From the NCBI GenBank assembly GCA_009694195.1, contig SHVQ01000001.1, positions 111,887 to 175,886 of the forward strand: 64,000 nucleotides of DNA, given 5' to 3'. The translations under genes and the position numbers were made by a program. Numbering within the stretch: position 1 is the first letter of the stretch; every line of letters begins with the position of its first letter. This DNA is from Rhodospirillales bacterium (GTDB lineage: Bacteria > Pseudomonadota > Alphaproteobacteria > Rhodospirillales > SHVQ01). Below are positions 28,026 through 40,994 of this stretch, in pieces. Under the pieces are notes generated by a model. That model was not told the DNA's origin. It ran no database searches and worked only from the letters and a program-made list of their open reading frames with translations.

Positions 28026-30236
28026 ATGGATTCACCTCAATCCAGCGCCGAAGGGCCGAATACCCAACATATTGCGGCGCGCCAAGTCGCGGTCCTACTA
28101 CCGCTGCCCCTGCCCCCTTACGATTACCGGGTGCCCGACGGGCTCGCGCTGACCCCCGGCGACCTCGTCGAAGTTCCGTTCGGCCGGCGAAGCGCGATCG
28201 GGGTCGTCTGGGGAGACGCGGCCGGCGGGATCGCGGAAGCGCGGCTGCGCGATGTCTCCGGGCGGGTCCAGGCGCCGCCTCTCCCCGAGGTTTCGCTGCG
28301 ATTTGTCCGCTGGGTGGCCGACTACACGCTCCACAGCGCGGGCGCCGTCCTCAAGATGGTGGTGAGCGTGCCCGATGCGCTCAAAGCCCCGAAACCGACC
28401 GTCGCCTACACGCAGGGCACGCTGCCGTCCGATTTCCGGGTGACGCCGGCGCGCGCGCGCGTGCTCGCGATCGCCGCCGAGGGACCGCCCCGCGCCGCGA
28501 TCGAGCTCGCGCGTGAAGCCGCCGCCGGACCTTCAGTGGTACGGGGGCTGGTCACCATGGGCGCGCTTCTCCCGGTCACGCTCGCCGTCGAGCCCGCGCC
28601 CCCGCTCCCCGACGCCGACACGCCCGGGCCGACCCTCTCGCCCGAACAGGCCGCCGCCGCCCAAGCTCTCGAAGCCCGGGTGCAGGCGGGCGGCTTCAGC
28701 GTCACCGTTCTCGACGGCGTCCCGGGCGCCGGAAAGACCGAAATCTATTTTCAGGCCATCGCCAGGGCGCTCGGCGCGGGCCGTCAGGCTCTCGTGCTCT
28801 TGCCGGAGATCGCCTTGAGCGTCCAGTGGCTCCAGCGGTTTCGCGAGCGCTTCGGGGCACCGCCGACGGTCTGGCATTCGAACCTCACCCAAGCCGAGCG
28901 GCGGGCCAATTGGCGCGCGGTCGCACTCGGGCGAGCGCGCGTGGTCGTCGGCGCCCGCTCCGCGCTCTTCCTGCCGTTTCCCGACCTCGGCCTCCTGGTG
29001 GTGGACGAAGAGCACGATGCCGCGTTCAAGCAGGAAGAGGGCGTCGTCTACAACGCGCGCGACATGGCCGTCGTCAGGGCGCAGCTCGGCCGGATCCCGA
29101 TCGCGCTCGTCTCGGCGACACCGTCCCTCGAAACGGTCATCAACGTGCGGGCCGGGCGCTATCAGGCCCTCCACCTTCCCGACCGCCATCTGCGCGCCCG
29201 CATGCCGGAGATCTCCATCGTGGACATGCGGCAGGACCGGCTGCCCGCCGGCCGCTGGCTTGCGCCGGCCCTTGCACGGACGCTCAAGGAAACGCTCGCA
29301 GCCGGCCAGCAGGCGATGCTGTTCCTCAACCGGCGCGGCTATGCGCCGTTGACGCTTTGCCGGGCGTGCGGCCACCGGCTCCGGTGCCCGCAGTGCACGG
29401 CTTGGCTGGTCGAGCACCGCCGCCAGGCGCGCCTACAATGCCACCACTGCGGCTACGCGGCCGGCCTGCCCGAGCTGTGCCCGGGGTGCGGCGTCGCCGG
29501 GCGCTTCGCCGCCTGCGGGCCGGGAGTCGAGCGGCTGGCCGAAGAAGCGGTCGCGCTCTTGCCGGGGGTCCGCCACGTGATCGCCGCCAGCGATACCGTG
29601 GAGACGCCGCGCGCGGCGGAAGAGCTCGTGCGGCGGATCGAGGATCACGAGATCGATCTCGTCATCGGGACCCAGATCGTCGCCAAGGGATATCATTTTC
29701 CGCTGCTGACCCTGGTCGGCGTGGTGGACGCGGATCTCGGGCTCTCGGGCGGCGATTTGCGCGCCGCCGAGCGAACCTATCAGCTTCTCTATCAGGTGGC
29801 CGGCCGGGCCGGCCGCGCCGATCAGCCGGGGCGGGTCCTCTTGCAGACGTACATGCCGGAGCATCCGGTGATGAAGGCGCTCGCGTCGGGCGACCGCGAG
29901 CGGTTTCTCGACGCCGAGGCCGACGCCCGCCGGCAAGCAGGAATGCCGCCGTTCGGGAGGCTGGTGGCGCTGATCGTTTCGGGAACCCACGAGGCAGAGG
30001 TCGACAATGCGGCGCGCGTCCTCGCCCGCGCCGCGCCGCGGACTTCGGGCATCGAGGTGTTCGGCCCGGCGCCGGCGCCGCTCGCGCTTCTCCGCGGCCG
30101 TCACCGGCGGCGCCTGTTGATGAAGACGCCGAAAGACGTGGCACCGCAGCCGCTGATCCGCCAATGGCTCGGCGCCGCGCGCGTCTCCGAGCGCATTCGC
30201 GTGCAAATCGACGTCGACCCGTACTCCTTCCTCTGA
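28026..30236 (+). CDS. priA: Primosomal protein N' (replication-restart helicase PriA)
   Basis: A 736-residue superfamily 2 helicase that reloads DnaB at stalled forks. The N-terminal DNA-binding part ('[18 protein letters not shown]') is followed by Walker A '[12 protein letters not shown]', Walker B '[14 protein letters not shown]' and '[10 protein letters not shown]'. The zinc-binding cysteine set is complete ('[13 protein letters not shown]', 'CHHCGYA', 'CPGCG'). The C-terminal helicase block '[23 protein letters not shown]' is intact. The ATG at 28026 fits the family; an in-frame start 81 bases upstream would add unconserved sequence. It precedes the ATP synthase operon, as in related genomes. 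A short GCGG-aatt-CCGC hairpin plus Ts follows the stop. Confidence 0.95.
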   Translation: MDSPQSSAEGPNTQHIAARQVAVLLPLPLPPYDYRVPDGLALTPGDLVEVPFGRRSAIGVVWGDAAGGIAEARLRDVSGRVQAPPLPEVSLRFVRWVADYTLHSAGAVLKMVVSVPDALKAPKPTVAYTQGTLPSDFRVTPARARVLAIAAEGPPRAAIELAREAAAGPSVVRGLVTMGALLPVTLAVEPAPPLPDADTPGPTLSPEQAAAAQALEARVQAGGFSVTVLDGVPGAGKTEIYFQAIARALGAGRQALVLLPEIALSVQWLQRFRERFGAPPTVWHSNLTQAERRANWRAVALGRARVVVGARSALFLPFPDLGLLVVDEEHDAAFKQEEGVVYNARDMAVVRAQLGRIPIALVSATPSLETVINVRAGRYQALHLPDRHLRARMPEISIVDMRQDRLPAGRWLAPALARTLKETLAAGQQAMLFLNRRGYAPLTLCRACGHRLRCPQCTAWLVEHRRQARLQCHHCGYAAGLPELCPGCGVAGRFAACGPGVERLAEEAVALLPGVRHVIAASDTVETPRAAEELVRRIEDHEIDLVIGTQIVAKGYHFPLLTLVGVVDADLGLSGGDLRAAERTYQLLYQVAGRAGRADQPGRVLLQTYMPEHPVMKALASGDRERFLDAEADARRQAGMPPFGRLVALIVSGTHEAEVDNAARVLARAAPRTSGIEVFGPAPAPLALLRGRHRRRLLMKTPKDVAPQPLIRQWLGAARVSERIRVQIDVDPYSFL

Positions 30237-30338
30237 GCCGCGGAATTCCGCCGTTTTCCGTTATTTTTCGGGTAGGATGTTCGGTTGCATGGTGGAAATG
30301 GGTATGCTAGAGAACCACGCACTTTGGAGGGGTCCGGC

Positions 30339-30389
30339 ATGGGCGAGGTCTTTGAAGGTCCTCGTCGTCTTGCCGCCGGAATTCCCTGA
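30339..30389 (+). CDS. Possible 16-residue upstream ORF before atpH
   Basis: ATG with GGAGG eight bases upstream opens a 16-codon frame (MGEVFEGPRRLAAGIP) that ends 24 bases before the GTG start of atpH. The ribosome-binding site here is much better than that of atpH itself. It could be a leader peptide that feeds ribosomes to atpH or senses some condition. Alternatively the Shine-Dalgarno match is chance. A weak promoter-like TATGCT lies at about 30303-30308. Only conservation or ribosome profiling could decide. Confidence 0.35.
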   Translation: MGEVFEGPRRLAAGIP

Positions 30390-30413
30390 AACCGGAATCG
30401 GGACGTCGCGATC

Positions 30414-30973
30414 GTGGTGACGGAAACATCAGGTGCTTCCGGGCTTGCGGCCCGTTATGCCGCGGCGCTGTTCGATTTGGCGGAGCCCGAGGGCGCCCTC
30501 GACCGCGTGGCTCAAGACCTCGCACAGCTCCGCCAGATGATCCGCGAAAGCAAGGATCTCGGGCGCGTGATCCGGTCGCCGATCATTTCGCGCGACAACC
30601 AAAAGAACGCCGTCCTCGCCGTGCTCGACAAGGCGGGTGTCCACGATCTCACGCGCCGTTTCGTCAGCGTGGTGACGGCCAATCGGCGCCTCTTCGCGCT
30701 GCCGGACATGATCGCCGCCTACCTTGCGCGGCTCGCGCATCACCGGGGCGAAGTCACGGCGGACGTCCGGTCGGCCGTGCCGCTGAATGACGCCCAGCTC
30801 GATGCGCTGCGGGAATCGTTGAAGCGGGCCCTCGGCGCCAAGGTCGCGGTCGACGCCAGCGTCGATGCGAATCTTCTCGGCGGGCTCGTCGTCAAAATCG
30901 GATCGCGCATGGTCGACAGCTCGCTCAGCACGAAGCTTGAACGCCTGCGGTTTGCGATGAAGGGAGTAGGATA

Positions 30974-30974
<1 letters not shown>
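30414..30974 (+). CDS. atpH: ATP synthase F1 delta subunit
   Basis: A 186-residue stator subunit linking F1 to the peripheral stalk. '[12 protein letters not shown]' at the N terminus and '[28 protein letters not shown]' at the C terminus are the family signatures. The start is GTG at 30414, followed by a second GTG codon. The stop overlaps the atpA ATG (TAATG). First gene of atpHAGDC. The F0 genes (atpI, B, E, F) are not in the window, which is normal for Alphaproteobacteria, where the two sectors are encoded separately. Confidence 0.95.
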
Positions 30975-32503
<1,529 letters not shown>

Positions 32504-32554
32504 GAATCGGATGCCTTCGCACCGTTAGCTACCGCCTGACGCGAACGAAACCCC

Positions 32555-34904
<2,350 letters not shown>

Positions 34905-34916
34905 GGACAAGGGGTG

Positions 34917-35330
34917 ATGGCCGAACGCATCGAATTCGAGCTGGTCTCGCCGGAGCAGCTGCTCATCTCCGAGCCGGTCGAGATGGTGGTCGTCCCCTGC
35001 ACGGAGGGCGACATCGGCGTGCTGCCCGGGCATTCGCCGCTCCTGGCCATCGTGCGCCCGGGCGTCATCGACATTCACGAAGGCGGCAAGGTCAAGGACA
35101 GCATCTTCGTCGGCGGCGGGTTCTGCGAAGTCAATCCGGAGCGCTGCACGGTGCTCGTCGAAGAGGCGCTCCCGATTTCCTCGATCGACCGCGGCGAGGC
35201 CGAAAAGCGCCTCACCGACGCCAAGGCCGCCTTCGAAGCGGCAACGGACGCAGCGGCCAAGAAGGCGGCCGAGACGGAGATCAAGACCGCAGAAGCGATG
35301 CTCCAGGCGTCGGCGAAGCAGCTGCACTAA
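34917..35330 (+). CDS. atpC: ATP synthase F1 epsilon subunit
   Basis: A 137-residue subunit of the rotor foot. The N-terminal beta sandwich carries 'FELVSPEQLLISEPVEMVVVPCTEGDIGVLPGHSPLLAIVRPGVI', and the C-terminal helices are Ala/Glu/Lys-rich ('KRLTDAKAAFEAATDAAAKK'). The sandwich binds gamma and the c-ring; the helices can act as a brake on hydrolysis. The ATG at 34917 is preceded in frame by a GTG at 34914. Last gene of the operon; a toxin-antitoxin module follows after 60 bases without a clear terminator. Confidence 0.95.
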   Translation: MAERIEFELVSPEQLLISEPVEMVVVPCTEGDIGVLPGHSPLLAIVRPGVIDIHEGGKVKDSIFVGGGFCEVNPERCTVLVEEALPISSIDRGEAEKRLTDAKAAFEAATDAAAKKAAETEIKTAEAMLQASAKQLH

Positions 35331-35357
35331 ACCCTCGTTTCGTTTGGTTTTGCCGTA

Positions 35358-35378
35358 GACTTAGTCCACGACTTAGTC
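35358..35378. promoter_or_regulatory. Double palindrome operator upstream of phd-vapC
   Basis: Two identical 9-bp palindromes GACTTAGTC (35358-35366 and 35370-35378) are separated by CAC and flanked by TA on both sides, so the whole 25-bp block is itself near-palindromic. It ends 12 bases before the antitoxin ATG. TTGCCG (35350-35355) and TAGTCT (35374-35379) could serve as -35 and -10 with 18 bases between. It is the likely binding site of the Phd-type antitoxin. Confidence 0.6.
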
Positions 35379-35390
35379 TACTCTTAGGGA

Positions 35391-35636
35391 ATGGCTGTCA
35401 CCGTCAACGTCCACGAAGCGAAGACCCATTTTTCCAAGCTCTTGGAGCGCGTGCGGCAAGGGGAGGACGTGGTCATCGCCAAGGCGGGAAAGCCGGTCGC
35501 CAGGCTGGTCCCGATCGACCAGCGACGACCGGACCGCAAGCCGGGCAGCGCACGGGGCAAGTTCATCGTTCACGATAGTTTTGACGATCCGCTCCCCGAA
35601 GACATTCAAAAGTACTTCGAGGGGCGCGGCGATTGA
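35391..35636 (+). CDS. Phd/YefM-family antitoxin
   Basis: An 81-residue DNA-binding antitoxin. 'VNVHEAKTHFSKLLERVRQGEDVVIAKAGKPVARLVPI' is the classic Phd/YefM N-terminal domain. The C-terminal tail ('FIVHDSFDDPLPEDIQKYFEG') should wrap around the PIN toxin encoded next. The stop overlaps the toxin start by four bases. AGGGA precedes the ATG. Expected to repress its own promoter through the GACTTAGTC repeats. Confidence 0.9.
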   Translation: MAVTVNVHEAKTHFSKLLERVRQGEDVVIAKAGKPVARLVPIDQRRPDRKPGSARGKFIVHDSFDDPLPEDIQKYFEGRGD

Positions 35637-36025
35637 GAGCGCTTCTCGATACGCATGCCTTCCTCTGGTGGATCAATCTCCATGAGCTTGTCTCAGCGGC
35701 CGCGCGTGAGGTCATTGGCAATTCCGATGCAGAGATATTCATTAGCAGCGTGACCGGCTGGGAAATTGCAATCAAGGCCAGGCTCGGGCATTTTCAAATG
35801 CCGGCTCCGCTCACGCCCTTCATCAAAAAAGAAGTGACGCAAAACGGTTTTCAAGTGCTGCCGGTGACTCTCGACCATGCCCTACGCGTGCATGAATTGC
35901 CGACGATCCGAGGCCACAAGGACCCCTTCGACCGCCTTCTCGCGTGTCAGGCGTTGACCGAGAAGATGGCGCTGGTGAGCAACGACCGCGCGTTCGACCA
36001 CTACGGCGTCGAGCGCATCTGGTAG
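35633..36025 (+). CDS. vapC: PIN-domain toxin VapC
   Basis: A 130-residue PIN-domain ribonuclease starting at TTG inside the antitoxin stop. Acidic metal-binding residues are visible: D6 in 'LLDTHAFLWW', Glu in 'VTGWEIAIK', Asp in 'KDPFDRLLACQA' and Asp in 'VSNDRAFDHYGVERIW'. This subgroup is paired with Phd-type antitoxins and usually cuts tRNA or rRNA. The frame is intact. It converges on uvrB with a 20-base gap. Confidence 0.9.
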   Translation: MRALLDTHAFLWWINLHELVSAAAREVIGNSDAEIFISSVTGWEIAIKARLGHFQMPAPLTPFIKKEVTQNGFQVLPVTLDHALRVHELPTIRGHKDPFDRLLACQALTEKMALVSNDRAFDHYGVERIW

Positions 36026-36045
36026 GCCACCAAGGCGATCCGGCC

Positions 36046-38184
36046 TCAGCGGCGCGCCCGGCGCTGCGCCTTCCTGTTCTGCTTCGCCTTCATCCGCCAC
36101 TCGCCGCCGGCCTTCGGCGCGACTCCCGGACGGCCGAGGCCGAGGTCGAAGGCTTCCAGGCGGCGGAGCTCGTCGCGGAGCCGGGCCGCCTCTTCGAACT
36201 CGAGCTCGGCCGCCGCCGCGCGCATCCGCTCCTCGAGATCGCCGACGACGCTCTTGAGGTTGTGGCCGATACGGTGGATGTCGCCGGCGACGCCGGTGTC
36301 CACCGTGACGTAATCGTGCTCGTAGACGGACTGCAGCACGTCGGAAATTCCCTTCTTCACGCTTTCCGGCGTGATCCCGTGTTCCGTGTTGTAGGCCGTC
36401 TGGCGCTCGCGGCGGCGATTGGTCTCGGCGAGCGCGTATTTGAGAGACGCGGTCATGACGTCGGCATAGAGGACGACACGGCCGTCCAGGTTGCGGGCCG
36501 CTCGCCCGATGGTTTGAACGAGGCTGGTCCTGGAGCGGAGAAAGCCCTCCTTGTCGGCGTCGAGGATGGCCACGAGCGCGCACTCCGGAATATCGAGCCC
36601 CTCGCGCAGGAGATTGATGCCGACGAGGACGTCGAAGGCGCCGAGCCGGAGGTCGCGCACGATCTCGATGCGCTCGAGCGTCTCGATGTCCGAATGCATG
36701 TAGCGCACGCGGACCCCATGCTCGTGCAGGTACTCCGTCAGGTCCTCGGCCATCCGCTTGGTGAGCGTGGTGACGAGCGTGCGCTGGCCCTTGGCCGCCA
36801 CCTCCTTCACCTCCTTCAGGAGGTCGTCCACCTGGCTCTCCACCGGCCGGATGATGCAGAGCGGGTCGATGAGGCCGGTCGGCCGCACGACCTGCTCGAC
36901 GAATGCGCCGGCCGTGCGCTCCATCTCCCACGGCCCCGGCGTCGCCGAGACGAACACGGTCGGCGGCCGCATGTGATCCCATTCCTCGAACCGAAGCGGC
37001 CGGTTGTCGATGCAGCTCGGGAGGCGAAAGCCGTACTCGGCGAGCGTCGTTTTGCGGTTGAAGTCGCCGCGGAACATCCCGCCCAGCTGCGGGATCGTGA
37101 CGTGGCTTTCGTCCACGATCAGGAGCGCATTGGACGGCAGATATTCGAACAGCGTCGGCGGCGGCTCGCCGGGATTGCGGCCGGTGAGATAGCGCGAATA
37201 GTTTTCGATCCCGCTGCAGTGGCCCGTGGTCTCCAGCATCTCGAGATCGAACGTCGTTCGCTCCTCGACCCGCTGCGCCTCGATCAGGCGGCCGGCCGCC
37301 GTGAGCTCGGCGATGCGCTGCTTCAGCTCCTCTTTGATCTTGGGGATCGCCTGCTGGAGCGTCGGGCGCGGCGTCACGTAGTGGCTGTTCGGGTAGACGA
37401 CGATCTCGTCGAGCGGGGCCAGCTTGTCGCCGGTGAGCGGGTCGAATTCGACGACCTCCTCGACCTCGTCGCCGAAGAGGGAGATGTGCCACGCCCGATC
37501 CTCCATATGGGAGGGATAGATTTCGACGACGTCGCCGCGGACGCGGAAGGCGCCGCGGAAGAACGCCATGTCGTTCCGCCGATACTGCAGCTCGACCAGG
37601 CGGGCGAGCAGCGCGCTGCGCTCGATGCGGTCGCCGGGCTTGAGACGGAGCACCATCTCGGCGTAGGTCTCGACCGCGCCGATACCGTAGATGCAGGAGA
37701 CCGAGGCGACGAGGATCACATCCTTCCGCTCCAGAAGCGCACGGGTCGCCGAATGCCGCATGCGGTCGATCTGCTCGTTGATGGAGGCGTCCTTTTCGAT
37801 ATACGTGTCGGTCCTGGGGACGTACGCCTCCGGCTGGTAGTAATCGTAGTAGGAGACGAAATACTCGACCGCGTTCTCGGGAAAAAAGGACTTCATCTCG
37901 CCGTAAAGCTGGGCGGCCAGCGTCTTGTTGGGGGCGAGCACGAGGGTCGGCCGCTGCACGTTCTGGATCACGTGGGCGATGGTGAACGTCTTGCCCGACC
38001 CGGTGACGCCGAGCAGGACCTGATCGCGCTCCCCGTTCACCAGGCCTTCCGTCACGGCCGTGATCGCCTGCGGCTGGTCGCCGGCGGGCGCGAAGTCCGA
38101 CGCGAGCTTGAAGCTCGCGCCTTCCGTCATCGGCGGCCGCTTCTGGGGCGTGAAGATCTGCGGGTTCACGAAGGTGTGGGACAT
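36046..38184 (-). CDS. uvrB: Excinuclease ABC subunit B
   Basis: A 712-residue damage-verification helicase of nucleotide excision repair. It shows Walker A '[16 protein letters not shown]', the damage-probing beta-hairpin '[21 protein letters not shown]', Walker B 'LIVDESHVT', helicase motifs '[12 protein letters not shown]' and 'QTIGRAARN', and a C-terminal UVR domain ('[28 protein letters not shown]') for contacts with UvrA/UvrC. The ATG at 38184 ('MSHTFVNPQ') is preferred to an in-frame ATG at 38238. The basic Arg/Lys-rich tail is common in Alphaproteobacteria. Confidence 0.97.
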   Translation of the reverse strand: MSHTFVNPQIFTPQKRPPMTEGASFKLASDFAPAGDQPQAITAVTEGLVNGERDQVLLGVTGSGKTFTIAHVIQNVQRPTLVLAPNKTLAAQLYGEMKSFFPENAVEYFVSYYDYYQPEAYVPRTDTYIEKDASINEQIDRMRHSATRALLERKDVILVASVSCIYGIGAVETYAEMVLRLKPGDRIERSALLARLVELQYRRNDMAFFRGAFRVRGDVVEIYPSHMEDRAWHISLFGDEVEEVVEFDPLTGDKLAPLDEIVVYPNSHYVTPRPTLQQAIPKIKEELKQRIAELTAAGRLIEAQRVEERTTFDLEMLETTGHCSGIENYSRYLTGRNPGEPPPTLFEYLPSNALLIVDESHVTIPQLGGMFRGDFNRKTTLAEYGFRLPSCIDNRPLRFEEWDHMRPPTVFVSATPGPWEMERTAGAFVEQVVRPTGLIDPLCIIRPVESQVDDLLKEVKEVAAKGQRTLVTTLTKRMAEDLTEYLHEHGVRVRYMHSDIETLERIEIVRDLRLGAFDVLVGINLLREGLDIPECALVAILDADKEGFLRSRTSLVQTIGRAARNLDGRVVLYADVMTASLKYALAETNRRRERQTAYNTEHGITPESVKKGISDVLQSVYEHDYVTVDTGVAGDIHRIGHNLKSVVGDLEERMRAAAAELEFEEAARLRDELRRLEAFDLGLGRPGVAPKAGGEWRMKAKQNRKAQRRARR

Positions 38185-38239
38185 GGCGCTTATATAGGCG
38201 CGGGGACAGCCCGGTGGCCAGGGGAACGACTCCGGCAAT

Positions 38240-39166
38240 TCACCGTTTGCCGGATGGCAAGGCCTTTTCCAAGTTCGCCACCAGTTGGGGCAAACATCCG
38301 GTCACGATCGTCCACACGCTGTCCATGTCTACGTTCGCATAGTCTTCGATGAGGCGGTTCCGAGCGCTTATAAGTTCGTCCCACGGAACGACGCGCTTCC
38401 GTTGCCGGAAATCAGGAGGAATATGCCGTGCAGCTTCGCCGATCCTCTCGACGAGCCACTGCAACGCGAGGACGAGCATCCTGTCCTTATCGAGATCAGC
38501 TCTGACACGACCGTTGCAGAAGCCGACGGCCTCGCGCGCTGCATCCAACATGTGACGGAGCCGAACGTGAATGTCATGCTTTGACAGCTTCAAGTCGATT
38601 GCCCGTCGCACAGCATCGGCGAAGACGTCCAGACGCGCCTTGTCGGCCAGCAGGGCATCTCTAAGGCCTTGCGTGATTTCCAATTGAGCGCCAACGCCTG
38701 TGCGCCCTCTGTTGCAGATATTATAACGAATGACAGCCGCGTAGGAGCCGTGGGTAGAAACCCTGGCCCTGAAGCCGACGCTTCGTAGATTTTCACGTAT
38801 CTGATCGCGAAGCTCATGATCCCGCCCACCGATGTCAACGCCCTCACGCGCACCTTTGAGACCGTGCACGGCCACGACCACATCACAGCGAGTAACCAAT
38901 TCCAGGCATTGTGGCTCATCGAAATTCGTCGACATGATGTGAAGATTGCGGTTCGCCCGCCTCTTGCGCCCCTCGAAGCAGTAGAGGTTATACGTGTGGG
39001 CTGCTATGGCAGCTACTACCTCCGATGTTCCCGGTTCAATCTTCCCTCCGTGCGGCGCGATAACAGCGGCAGGCATAACTCCCGGCTCCATGCGAATAGC
39101 AAAAGCCACTCCTTCACGCTCATATTGACGGAGATCGTTGAAGTTCCTGTATTTATCGCTGGACAA
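38240..39166 (-). CDS. Poly-gamma-glutamate hydrolase-like domain fused to a HepT-like HEPN domain
   Basis: About 308 residues from a TTG start at 39166 (GGAGG five bases upstream; ATGs at 39184 and 39220 lack this). The N-terminal 200 residues match phage-type poly-gamma-glutamate hydrolases: '[16 protein letters not shown]', zinc-site '[14 protein letters not shown]', 'STNFDEPQC', 'VVAVHGLKG' and 'GAQLEIT'. After '[20 protein letters not shown]' the sequence becomes a HepT/DUF86 HEPN domain ('[21 protein letters not shown]', '[15 protein letters not shown]'). The toxin motif R-x4-H-x-Y reads R-x4-E-x-Y here, so RNase activity is doubtful. No MNT antitoxin gene is adjacent. GC content is visibly lower than in neighbours, suggesting transfer. 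A two-gene origin by loss of a stop is likely. Confidence 0.75.
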   Translation of the reverse strand: MSSDKYRNFNDLRQYEREGVAFAIRMEPGVMPAAVIAPHGGKIEPGTSEVVAAIAAHTYNLYCFEGRKRRANRNLHIMSTNFDEPQCLELVTRCDVVVAVHGLKGAREGVDIGGRDHELRDQIRENLRSVGFRARVSTHGSYAAVIRYNICNRGRTGVGAQLEITQGLRDALLADKARLDVFADAVRRAIDLKLSKHDIHVRLRHMLDAAREAVGFCNGRVRADLDKDRMLVLALQWLVERIGEAARHIPPDFRQRKRVVPWDELISARNRLIEDYANVDMDSVWTIVTGCLPQLVANLEKALPSGKR

Positions 39167-39234
39167 ACCGCCCTCCGCGCACATCGTTCGAGCGGGCAAT
39201 GCATGGTCACGGATTATCATAAGCGGAGTCGCGA

Positions 39235-39537
39235 GTGAACCGCGATGAATTCGCCCCCGTCACCCCCGGCGAGATGCTGAAGGAGGAGTTTTTGGCCGAG
39301 TACGGGCTTTCGCAGAACCAGCTCGCCAAGGCGATCGGCATTTCTCCCAACCGGATCGCCGAGATCGTCAACAACCGCCGCCGCATCACCGCAGACACGG
39401 CGCTCCGGCTCGCCCTCTGTTTCGGCAATAGTCCGGAATTCTGGATGAACCTGCAAAGCCGCTACGATCTCAAGATGGCGCGCCGCAATTTGCAACCGCA
39501 AGACATCAGGCGAATCAAGTCGCGCCGCGCGGCGTAA
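39235..39537 (+). CDS. Solitary HigA-family antitoxin
   Basis: A 100-residue XRE/HigA protein with GTG start and GGAG upstream. 'VTPGEMLKEEFLAEYGLSQNQLAKAIGISPNRIAEIVNNRR' is the HTH, and 'ALCFGNSPEFWMNLQSRYDLKMARR' the conserved HigA end. No HigB gene lies on either side; the upstream neighbour is the divergent hydrolase-HepT fusion. It may be an orphan repressor, possibly of the fusion gene, or the remnant of a module that lost its toxin. Confidence 0.85.
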   Translation: MNRDEFAPVTPGEMLKEEFLAEYGLSQNQLAKAIGISPNRIAEIVNNRRRITADTALRLALCFGNSPEFWMNLQSRYDLKMARRNLQPQDIRRIKSRRAA

Positions 39538-39587
39538 CGGGCCTCCTTCTCCCGTTGCGCGCCCCCGGAGCCTCGGCGTACTGTTGA

Positions 39588-40839
<1,252 letters not shown>

Positions 40840-40841
<2 letters not shown>

Positions 40842-40878
40842 GCCCGGCTAACGGGAGCGGGGACCCCCGGGCCTTTTT
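40840..40878 (+). terminator. Rho-independent terminator of the aminotransferase gene
   Basis: AGGCCCGG (40840-40847) pairs with CCGGGCCT (40867-40874) and is followed by TTTTT (40874-40878). The left arm starts inside the TAG stop codon. Confidence 0.75.
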
Positions 40879-40994
40879 CGCTTGCATCCTGTCCAGGGCA
40901 TTATACGGTTTTTGCGGGAGGCCCGTGGCCGCCAGGCACCGGTCGCAATGTGCCCACGGACCGCGGGTCGACGTCGCCCTTGGGAGGTAGACCC

